DNA of 6,645 nt from Pseudomonadota bacterium (GTDB lineage Bacteria > Pseudomonadota > Gammaproteobacteria > Xanthomonadales > Xanthomonadaceae), in the NCBI GenBank assembly GCA_023453655.1, contig JAEXTE010000071.1:1-6645 (forward strand), in the 5' to 3' direction. Position numbers and translations under genes: made by a program. The notes under the pieces were generated by a model. It made no database searches. It worked only from the letters and a program-made list of their open reading frames with translations, and was not told the DNA's origin. This document shows, piece after piece, positions 1 through 5,348 of the stretch (its first letter is position 1; every line of letters starts with the position of its first letter).

Positions 1-321
1 GCGGTGGTCGCGGCGACGGTGTCGCTGCTGGTCAGCGTGAGCGGCGTGATCGCGATGCTGATCCCGTACGCGGCCGAGATCTATCCGGTGCGCCTGCGCG
101 GCACCGGCTCGGGCGTGGTCGCGGCGAGTTCAAAGGCCGGCGGCATCCTGGGCGCCGGGCTGGGCGTGGTCGGCTTCTTCGACCACTTCGCGTGGTCGGC
201 GCTGCTGATCGCGCTGCCGATGGCGGTCTCGGGCTGGATGCTGCTGCGTCATGGCATCGAGACGCGCGGGCGTCGGCTGGAGGAGATCGAATCCGCGCTG
301 GCCGGGCCGCGAGCGGGCTAG
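1..321 (+). CDS. MFS transporter, sugar-porter type (C-terminal part only)
   Basis: This is the 3' end of an inner-membrane transporter; 106 codons are visible, in frame from base 1, ending at a TAG. Three hydrophobic stretches (about visible residues 2-23, 38-62 and 68-81) fit the last helices of a 12-helix MFS protein. Between the first two lies the conserved loop AEIYPVRLRGTGSG, matching the A-E-x-Y-P-x-x-x-R-x-x-G-x-G pattern of the loop before helix 11. The tail ETRGRRLEEIE matches the P-E-T-K-G-R-x-L-E-E-I ending of the sugar_tr (PF00083) branch. Members of that branch are usually proton symporters for sugars, aromatic acids, nicotinate or similar metabolites. The substrate cannot be told because the N-terminal two thirds lie outside the window. 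The gene converges on the M61 peptidase gene. Family assignment is firm; substrate is unknown. Confidence 0.88.
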   Translation, partial: AVVAATVSLLVSVSGVIAMLIPYAAEIYPVRLRGTGSGVVAASSKAGGILGAGLGVVGFFDHFAWSALLIALPMAVSGWMLLRHGIETRGRRLEEIESALAGPRAG

Positions 322-420
322 GGTCGGCGCCGCGACGCGCGGGCCCCCGGCCTGCGCCATCCACGACGCCGAGGCAGCCAGTACGTTCGCGCCACACGGG
401 GCGGCCGGTGGCTCGGGCAG

Positions 421-469
421 CCGTAGCGGCGGTGCCTGCACGCTACGAGCCGGTGATGCGCCGCTACGG
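421..469. terminator. Inverted repeat in the convergent gap, possible bidirectional terminator
   Basis: The arms CCGTAGCGGCG (421-431) and CGCCGCTACGG (459-469) are perfect 11-bp complements around a 27-nt loop. The loop holds a further copy of CGCTACG (441-447), which can pair with 422-428 instead, giving a smaller 7-bp hairpin. The structure sits between two convergent genes and includes the stop codon of the peptidase (464-466). No T-run follows on either strand, so a classical Rho-independent terminator is not proven; an mRNA 3'-end stabiliser is also possible. The rest of 322-463 shows nothing recognisable. Confidence 0.4.
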
Positions 470-2452
470 TGCGCCTGCTTGCCGTATCCCGCGCCGGGGG
501 GCCAACAGCGCGGTCAACGTGTCCGGCGTGCCCGAAACCCGCTGCAGGCGCGGATAGCGCAGGGTTCCGCGGTAGGGGATGGTCGCCTCGACACGCTCGC
601 CATCCTGCTCGACAAGCAGATGGATGGGCGTGCGCGCCGCATCGCGGACCGCCGCCACGAGGGCCGGACCGTCGAACGGTTGGCCCTGCACGGCGACGAT
701 GCGCGTGCCCGGCGCCAGGCCGGCCGCGAAGGCGGGGCCATTCCAGCTCACGGCCCGGACGGTGCCCTGGTCCGTCACCGTCAGGCCGATGGAGTAGGAG
801 AGGTCGGTGACGCCGTCCTCCGCCTGCTGCTGCAGGAAGGCCGCGGTGGGGGTGCCGGTATAGGCAAGTTCCCAGCCGTGCTCGCGCAGCCCTGCCGTGG
901 TGTCGACTTCCTCGTGGCCGTCCACCCAGGCGCGCAGTTCGCCCGCCCAGTCGTGCGGGGCGATGGCGTCGAGCGCTGCACACAGATCCTCGAAGGTGTA
1001 GGTGCGCGCGGGCGCATCGCCGGATGGTGCGGCGAAGAATGCGCGTGCGAAATCGTCGAGGCCCCTGCTGCCATCGCTGCGCTCGCGCAGCAGCGCGTCC
1101 ACCCACAGCCACAGCATCACGCCTTCGCGGTAGTAGTCCTTGCGGCGCTGCCAGTCGCGCCAGGGCACCGGCTGGCGAAGCATGAAAGCCGGGTAGCGCA
1201 CGTCGTCGGACAGGCTGCGCCAGGCACGTCCAGGCCGGTTGGCGACTTCGGCGGCGTCGAGCGCCAGCTGGTCGAGGGTCTCCTGCGGGCTGCGCAGGCC
1301 GGCGCGCGCGGCCAGGATGCGGCCCCAGAATTCGGTCTGCCCTTCGTACACCCACAGCAGGCTGCCGCCCTGGGGGACGTTGGGGGGCGGCGCCCACAGG
1401 GCGGCGGGCACGCGGTAGAGCCCGTTCCAGGCATGGACCAGCTCGTGGGCGAGGATGTCACGGCCATTGAGCTGGTGCTCCCAGTCGCGGAAGTAGTTCG
1501 ATGGCAGTGAGATCTCGCTGGAGCCGCGGTGCTCGGTGCCGCCTGTCGAGGCATCCTCTTCCAGCCGGGCAAGGATTTCGTAGCGGGTGAACGGCGGGGG
1601 GCCGAAGACCACGGCGACCTGTTCGAGCATCCGCGCCAGTTCCGCCCGCCGCCCGGGCGGCAGGTCGAGATCCCCGGCACGGTTGGCCATCAGGTTGAGG
1701 TGGACGGGCGCGTCCCCGCTGGCCGCGAGCGGCACCTTGGCGAGGTGGCGCGCTGCGTGGAGCGGCGAGTCCATCAGCGTGTCGAGCGGGACCGGCGCGA
1801 ACTCGATCGTCCCGCCGTCTGCGGCTCCCGACTCCAGCGAAGACACCGGTGCCAGTCCGGGCGGCAACGTCGCACTGGCCTTCACCACGATGTTGCGCGC
1901 GTACCAGCCGGCGGGATACAGGACCAGGCGATGCCAGGGGACGACGACCAGGTCCCGCGACAGCGTATCCGCGCCCACGATGACCTGATAGCTGGCCTCC
2001 AGCGTCCTCGCGCCTGCCGGCACATCCAGCTGGAACGCGTGCGCTTCGACCGGATGGCGCCGCCAGGACAGCGGCCGGCCATCGATCGATAGCGACAGCC
2101 CGGCAAGATTGGTGGCGGTGAGGCTGGGGCCGTGGCTGGCCGATTCCCAGCGCGGATGGAGCAGGGTCGTCGGGCCGGGCGCCTGCACCGGCATGCGGAC
2201 GCGGACGTTGAAGATCCGGCGGGCGGTGTCCGTGGCGTCCGCGTGCAGCTCGATGGCGCCGGCGAACGCATGGTCGGCGGGTTCGGAAATGGGCGCGGCG
2301 GTGAGGACCTGGACAGGCAACTCCGCGGTCTTTCCCGTCGCTGGATACGCGGCCGACAGCGCCACCAGCGCGGCGGCAACAGCCGCGCCGAGATGCCGCC
2401 TCGCTGTGGACGGACAACGAAGCGCGACAGGACGCTGCGGCGATGGGTGCAC
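464..2452 (-). CDS. Exported M61 family metallopeptidase with C-terminal PDZ domain
   Basis: The product is a 662-residue zinc peptidase of the glycyl-aminopeptidase family M61, probably periplasmic or envelope-associated. Numbered from the GTG: a basic N-terminus with R18-R19, then an Ala/Leu-rich segment (about 21-38), reads as a signal peptide with likely cleavage near residues 38-44. A beta-rich N-terminal domain follows. The active site is HELVH at 336-340 (two His zinc ligands, Glu337 as base) followed by AWN, and the downstream YEGQTEFW supplies the probable third ligand, Glu370. This HExxH-x-WN plus EGxT arrangement is typical of M61. Residues about 553-630 form a PDZ domain (SIGLTV, then GPAFAAGLAPG.RIVAVQG), which usually binds substrate C-termini. 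The length suits the family. The reading frame stays open upstream to an ATG at 2758, but that start lies inside ahr and the extension is Arg/Pro-rich non-coding sequence. The GTG at 2452 has a GGAGGT eight bases upstream and places the signal peptide correctly. The physiological substrate is unknown. Confidence 0.9.
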   Translation of the reverse strand: MHPSPQRPVALRCPSTARRHLGAAVAAALVALSAAYPATGKTAELPVQVLTAAPISEPADHAFAGAIELHADATDTARRIFNVRVRMPVQAPGPTTLLHPRWESASHGPSLTATNLAGLSLSIDGRPLSWRRHPVEAHAFQLDVPAGARTLEASYQVIVGADTLSRDLVVVPWHRLVLYPAGWYARNIVVKASATLPPGLAPVSSLESGAADGGTIEFAPVPLDTLMDSPLHAARHLAKVPLAASGDAPVHLNLMANRAGDLDLPPGRRAELARMLEQVAVVFGPPPFTRYEILARLEEDASTGGTEHRGSSEISLPSNYFRDWEHQLNGRDILAHELVHAWNGLYRVPAALWAPPPNVPQGGSLLWVYEGQTEFWGRILAARAGLRSPQETLDQLALDAAEVANRPGRAWRSLSDDVRYPAFMLRQPVPWRDWQRRKDYYREGVMLWLWVDALLRERSDGSRGLDDFARAFFAAPSGDAPARTYTFEDLCAALDAIAPHDWAGELRAWVDGHEEVDTTAGLREHGWELAYTGTPTAAFLQQQAEDGVTDLSYSIGLTVTDQGTVRAVSWNGPAFAAGLAPGTRIVAVQGQPFDGPALVAAVRDAARTPIHLLVEQDGERVEATIPYRGTLRYPRLQRVSGTPDTLTALLAPRRGIRQAGAP

Positions 2453-2460
2453 GAGGTCGG

Positions 2461-2466
2461 ACCTCC
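2461..2466 (-). promoter_or_regulatory. Ribosome binding site that sets the GTG start of the M61 peptidase
   Basis: Read on the minus strand, GGAGGT is followed by eight bases (CCGACCTC) and then GTG at 2452-2450. This near-perfect Shine-Dalgarno sequence decides the start, since no ATG exists between it and the mature domain. Part of it belongs to a perfect dyad, GAGGTC-n-GACCTC (2453-2465), which could fold as a 5-bp stem with a 3-nt loop and partly hide the site. Confidence 0.75.
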
Positions 2467-2470
2467 AGGC

Positions 2471-2499
2471 AGGGACGAGCGGGGGAGTGCGGAAGTTCC
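2471..2499 (-). promoter_or_regulatory. Possible sigma-E (RpoE)-like promoter for the M61 peptidase
   Basis: On the minus strand, GGAACTTC (2499-2492) is followed by 15 bases and then GTCCCT (2476-2471). GGAACTT is the classic -35 element of RpoE-type ECF sigma factors, and a GTC-containing -10 at 15-16 bases is what I recall for RpoE of related xanthomonads. The last -10 base does not fit the pattern I remember. Transcription would start near 2465, leaving a leader of only about 12-15 bases that begins at the ribosome binding site. A sigma-E link would suit an envelope peptidase. This is a motif match only. Confidence 0.35.
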
Positions 2500-2624
2500 G
2501 TCCTCCAGGGAGGGCCGGTCGAAGAACGGCGCGCGCACGGCCGGGCCGTGCTGCACGCCATCCGTACCGTGGTCGGGTGGCCGGAAGCCGGGCCGATGCA
2601 GATGCGGTCGTGCCGGGATCGTAG

Positions 2625-2639
2625 GACGGACAGTCCGTC
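2625..2639. promoter_or_regulatory. Perfect 15-bp dyad between the divergent peptidase and ahr genes, likely operator
   Basis: GACGGACAGTCCGTC consists of two perfect 7-bp inverted arms around one central base. The size and symmetry suit a dimeric repressor of the TetR type or a similar regulator. It lies 88 bp upstream of the ahr start and 172 bp upstream of the peptidase start. Read towards the peptidase it is flanked by TTGGCC (2648-2643) and TACGAT (2623-2618), 19 bp apart. A long spacer filled by a dyad is how MerR-family promoters are built, so that is a second reading. No regulator gene is present in the window. Confidence 0.45.
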
Positions 2640-2727
2640 GCCGGCCAAGTTCCGGAGCCGCAGGAATCACGACCAGGCGGGGCGCGGTGCAGTATCGTCC
2701 CCGCCTTCCCGACCGGAGACCGCCGCC

Positions 2728-3744
2728 ATGAGTACCCGCTACCGCGCCTGGGCCGCACCGAAAGCCGGCGCCCCGCTGGAACCGTTCGAGTACGACCCCG
2801 GGCCGCTGGGCGCCGAGGAGGTGGAGATCACCGTCGAACATTGCGGTCTCTGCCACTCCGACCTGTCGATGCTGGACAACGAGTGGGGCTTCACCGCCTA
2901 TCCGTTCGTGCCCGGCCACGAGGCGGTGGGGCGGGTGACGGCGCTGGGCGAGCACGCCAGGGGCGTGGCGATCGGCCAGCGCGTAGGCCTGGGCTGGAAT
3001 GCGCGCAGCTGCCTGCACTGCGACGCCTGCCTGGCCGGCAACCAGCACCTGTGCCGCGAGGTGCAGGCGACCATCGGCGGACGCCATGGCGCCTTCGCCG
3101 ACAAGGTGCGCGCGCACTGGGTCTGGGTGGCGCCGCTGCCCGAGGGCCTGGACGCGGCCGAATCCGGCCCGCTGCTGTGCGGCGGCATCACCGTGTTCGC
3201 GCCGCTGCGCGAGCTGGGCATTTCGCCCACCGCGCGGGTCGCCGTGATCGGCATTGGTGGCCTGGGGCACATGGCGCTGAAGTTCTGCCGCGCATGGGGT
3301 TGCGAGGTCACCGCCTTCACCACCAGCGCCTCGAAGGAGGAAGAGGCGCGCGCGTTCGGCGCGCACCGCGTGGTCACCACCGGCGATGCCGCGGCGCTGA
3401 AGCGGCTCACCGGCGCGTTCGACCTGATCATCGACACGGTCAACGCGTCGCTCGACTGGCCCGGCCTGCTGAGCGCGCTGGCGCCCCAGGGGCGGCTGCA
3501 CGTGGTGGGGGTGCCGCTGGAGCCGATCGCCGTGCCGGCGTTCGGGCTGATCGGGGGACAGAAGTCGCTGTCCGGTTCGCCCACCGGCTCGCGCGGCGCG
3601 ATCGACAGCATGCTCGGCTTCGCCGCCCGCCACGGCGTGGCGCCGCAGACCGAACACTTCCCGATGCGCCGCGTGAACGAGGCGCTGGACCATCTGCGCG
3701 CCGGCAAGGCGCGTTACCGGATCGTGCTGGACGCCGATTTCTGA
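2728..3744 (+). CDS. ahr: NADPH-dependent aldehyde reductase Ahr, zinc-dependent alcohol dehydrogenase family
   Basis: The product is a 338-residue cytosolic medium-chain dehydrogenase that reduces aldehydes to alcohols. It follows E. coli Ahr (YjgB) closely along its whole length as I recall that protein: CGLCHSDLSMLDNEWGF, GPLLCGGITVF, VIGIGGLGH, NVSLDW-like NASLDW, and the ending GKARYRIVL.ADF. Catalytic zinc ligands are Cys42, His64 (in GHE) and Cys151. The structural zinc is held by Cys95, Cys98, Cys101 and Cys109. The Rossmann glycines are G175-I-G-G-L-G180. The second strand ends in TTSAS (198-202) rather than an acidic residue, which favours NADPH. The ATG has GGAG nine bases upstream and matches the family N-terminus; an in-frame extension back to 2443 is rejected. 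It is divergent from the peptidase and shares a control region with it. Detoxification of reactive or fatty aldehydes is the likely role, by analogy. Confidence 0.93.
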   Translation: MSTRYRAWAAPKAGAPLEPFEYDPGPLGAEEVEITVEHCGLCHSDLSMLDNEWGFTAYPFVPGHEAVGRVTALGEHARGVAIGQRVGLGWNARSCLHCDACLAGNQHLCREVQATIGGRHGAFADKVRAHWVWVAPLPEGLDAAESGPLLCGGITVFAPLRELGISPTARVAVIGIGGLGHMALKFCRAWGCEVTAFTTSASKEEEARAFGAHRVVTTGDAAALKRLTGAFDLIIDTVNASLDWPGLLSALAPQGRLHVVGVPLEPIAVPAFGLIGGQKSLSGSPTGSRGAIDSMLGFAARHGVAPQTEHFPMRRVNEALDHLRAGKARYRIVLDADF

Positions 3745-4052
3745 GGCCCGTTCGACCGGGCTACCAGCGAGGCCGTCTTCCGGCGCGGCCACGTGGCTGC
3801 GCCGCATGCGACGCCGCCCGCGTGGCTGTGGACGTGCGCTTCGCCTGCGAATCGGGACGTGTGGCGCTGCTCACGGCACAACGATCCTCTTGAACGTGCC
3901 TTTAACTGTCGGCGTGGATTCAGCATGAAGGTTTTCGTGCGCTTCAGTTGGCTCTATCTGTAATGCGGGCCCCGCAGCCGGTGAATCGTGTTGGCTGCAT
4001 CACGCAGGCGTGCCGTGCTCCGGCCGCATGCCGAAGATAAGGAAGGCCCACA
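3745..4052. other. 308-bp gap between ahr and the outer-membrane protein gene
   Basis: No gene is visible here. The first part holds hairpins behind ahr. The part from about 3880 to 3964 is clearly richer in A and T than its surroundings and probably contains the promoter of the beta-barrel gene. I find only weak elements: TTTTCG (3932-3937), then 18 bp, then TATCTG (3956-3961), and a separate TGTAAT (3959-3964). Right after these comes TGCGGGCCCCGCA (3964-3976), a 6-1-6 dyad. The leader ends in GGAAGG (4041-4046), six bases before the ATG. Confidence 0.5.
3781..3804 (+). terminator. Strong hairpin downstream of ahr
   Basis: The arms CGGCGCGGCC (3781-3790) and GGCTGCGCCG (3795-3804) form a 10-bp stem with one G-U pair and the four-base loop ACGT. 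It begins 36 bases after the ahr stop codon. A smaller stem, GCCCG/CGGGC (3746-3750 with 3757-3761), starts right behind the stop. Neither is followed by a T-run, so this is a possible terminator or mRNA-stabilising structure rather than a textbook terminator. Confidence 0.4.
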
Positions 4053-4763
4053 ATGAAGAAGTCCGTGATTTGTGCCGCGCTGGTTGCGGCGATGTGCTCC
4101 CCCCTCGCATTCGCGCAGTCCGCCAGCGGCGACGCCTACCGCCCCAGCCTGTCGACCGGCGACGGCGCCTGGTTCGTCAGCGGCAACGTCGGCCGTACCG
4201 ATGGCGGCACCGCCGGCCGTTTCGGCACCGGCAATTTCGATTTCCTCGAAAGCAACGAAGGCCGCGACACCGGCTATGGCGTGACCGGCGGCTACCGCTG
4301 GAAGGTCAGCGACCGCTGGGGCGTCGGCGCCGAACTCGGCTACGTCGACCTGGGCAACTACAAGGTCCGCAACGTGTTCAACGACGAGGACGTGGACCAG
4401 ACCGAAGGCCGCAATGCGCTGCGTGGCTGGACCGCGGGCGCGAACGCGCGCGTCAACATCACCCCGGCCTGGTACGTGGGCATGCGGGGCGGCTATTTCC
4501 GCGCGTCGGACAACTCCACCGACTACTACAACACCATCGGCCAGGAACTGCGCGTGCGTAGCGGCCGCGACCCGGAGCGGAGCAGCTGGTACGCGGGCGT
4601 GGGCACCGGCTGGAACGCGACCGAGAACTTCAGCATCGGCCTGCATTACGACTACTTCCGCGCCAAGTCCGGCACGCTGGTCGACGAGGACAGCGGCGTC
4701 GAGATCGACGGTCCCAAGCGCTCGACGGCGCTGGTGGGCCTGACGGCAGAGTACGCGTTCTGA
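4053..4763 (+). CDS. Outer-membrane beta-barrel protein, OmpA-barrel/OmpX-like
   Basis: The product has 236 residues. It begins with a clear Sec signal peptide: Lys2-Lys3, a hydrophobic core, and AFA before Gln22, so cleavage is expected after residue 21. Cys15 lies in the hydrophobic core with Met before it, which does not make a lipobox. The mature part of about 215 residues alternates polar and hydrophobic residues in strands bordered by aromatic residues (AWFVSGNVG, GYGVTGGYRW, WGVGAELGYVDL, WTAGANARVNI, WYVGMRGGYF, WYAGVGTGW, FSIGLHYDYFRA, STALVGLTAEYAF). That count fits an eight-stranded barrel like the OmpA membrane domain. The protein ends in Phe, the C-terminal signal read by the BAM assembly machinery. 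There is no periplasmic peptidoglycan-binding domain. The ATG has GGAAGG six bases upstream. It appears to be transcribed alone. Its specific role (structural, adhesive or channel) cannot be told. Confidence 0.88.
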   Translation: MKKSVICAALVAAMCSPLAFAQSASGDAYRPSLSTGDGAWFVSGNVGRTDGGTAGRFGTGNFDFLESNEGRDTGYGVTGGYRWKVSDRWGVGAELGYVDLGNYKVRNVFNDEDVDQTEGRNALRGWTAGANARVNITPAWYVGMRGGYFRASDNSTDYYNTIGQELRVRSGRDPERSSWYAGVGTGWNATENFSIGLHYDYFRAKSGTLVDEDSGVEIDGPKRSTALVGLTAEYAF

Positions 4764-4801
4764 TGCGCTGCCCGGCGATCGGGCCAGGCGCCTGATCCGG
4801 A

Positions 4802-4830
4802 CGCCCGGGAGGGGCCCCGCCTCCCGGGCG
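4802..4830 (+). terminator. GC-rich hairpin downstream of the beta-barrel gene
   Basis: The arms CGCCCGGGAGG (4802-4812) and CCTCCCGGGCG (4820-4830) form a perfect 11-bp stem with a 7-base loop, starting 38 bases after the stop codon. No T-run follows, but the length, perfection and position make it the best terminator candidate in the window. Confidence 0.6.
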
Positions 4831-5051
4831 ATCCGCACGCGCCAGTTCGACTGCGCGCCCGGGTAACGTGGCTCGGCGCGTCAGTGCTCGCCAGCAACGC
4901 TGCTACCCGCCCGAAGCTGGACCGAGACGGGCCTGATGCGGATCTGTTCGTGAAGGCGCAGGCCTGCGGCCACGCGAGACTCGCCTGTCGTGGCCCGATG
5001 CCCTGCCGTGACCAGCCGGGTGGCACGCCCGAGCGGAGAACCCTGCTGCCA

Positions 5052-5067
5052 GCGTTGAGTTCAACGC
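5052..5067. promoter_or_regulatory. 16-bp dyad in the gap upstream of the kinase, possible protein-binding site
   Basis: GCGTTGAGTTCAACGC has perfect 7-bp inverted arms around a 2-bp centre. It is almost 300 bp upstream of the kinase start, far for a simple operator. It could serve a remote activator or nucleoid protein, or be chance. It is more A/T-rich than most dyads in this window, which makes chance a little less likely. Confidence 0.25.
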
Positions 5068-5271
5068 GCGCCCGCCGTCTAGGCAGGAACAGGACGCCCG
5101 ATCGCACGCCAGTCTGCTGCGTGCTCCCTCCGGAAATCGAAACCTGAGATGGGTCGGGCGCGCCGTGCCGGCGTGCGTGCCGCATTGAACACCACTGCGC
5201 AGCGGCCGGACGCTACGCGGCCGTGCATTTGGAGTTCCGGAAGGCGTCCAGACGGAAGGAGTTGCCGCACG

Positions 5272-5301
5272 CGGACAGTTTTGTGGCGGAGGCGTTTTAA
5301 C
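5272..5301 (+). promoter_or_regulatory. Weak sigma-70-type promoter candidate for the kinase operon
   Basis: CGGACA (5272-5277) and TTTAAC (5296-5301) are separated by 18 bp, and each matches four of the six consensus bases. They lie in a locally A/T-richer stretch. Transcription would start near 5308, about 40 bases before the preferred ATG. That would leave the alternative GTG at 5319 only about 10 bases from the 5' end, which also disfavours it. Confidence 0.3.
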
Positions 5302-5348
5302 GAATCCATCACGGCGCCGTGAGAACGTTGCGCGCCCCGGAGCCGCCG

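Larger units (their letters stand above)
4764..5348. other. 585-bp gap without a convincing gene, upstream of the kinase
   Basis: Several frames on both strands stay open here, as expected at this GC content. Their translations are rich in Arg, Pro and Ala, with no signal peptide, domain or good ribosome binding site. Apart from the hairpin at its left end, the gap holds a 7-2-7 dyad (5052-5067), a CGGCCG pair around a 9-base loop (5203-5208 and 5218-5223), and the short palindrome TTCCGGAA (5235-5242). The last 80 bases carry a weak promoter candidate for the kinase. Confidence 0.5.

Noticed and set aside
251..1510. 419-codon open frame on the plus strand opposite the peptidase
   Set aside because: It is antisense to a clear enzyme gene, has no domain pattern, and arises from the high GC content, which makes stop codons rare in opposite frames.
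2631..2654. Second sigma-E promoter built on GGAACTT at 2654-2648 (minus strand)
   Set aside because: The spacing to the next GTC is one base short of the pattern I recall and the -10 lacks the expected final A. It may be a chance match, so it is not listed as a feature.
2443..2727. N-terminal extension of ahr to an in-frame ATG at 2443
   Set aside because: It would run through the divergent control region and overlap the start of the peptidase gene. The start at 2728 has GGAG at proper spacing and matches the N-terminus of E. coli Ahr as I recall it.
464..2758. Full 764-codon open frame for the peptidase starting at ATG 2758
   Set aside because: The first 102 codons overlap the start of ahr and read as Arg/Pro-rich filler, and they would bury the signal peptide. 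The GTG at 2452 has an excellent ribosome binding site.
1882..3807. 641-codon open frame on the minus strand
   Set aside because: It runs antisense through all of ahr and then out of frame through the peptidase. It is a shadow of two well-supported genes.
3954..4838. 294-codon open frame on the minus strand opposite the beta-barrel gene
   Set aside because: Its Ala/Val-rich translation is the antisense reading of a gene with a signal peptide, ribosome binding site and C-terminal Phe.
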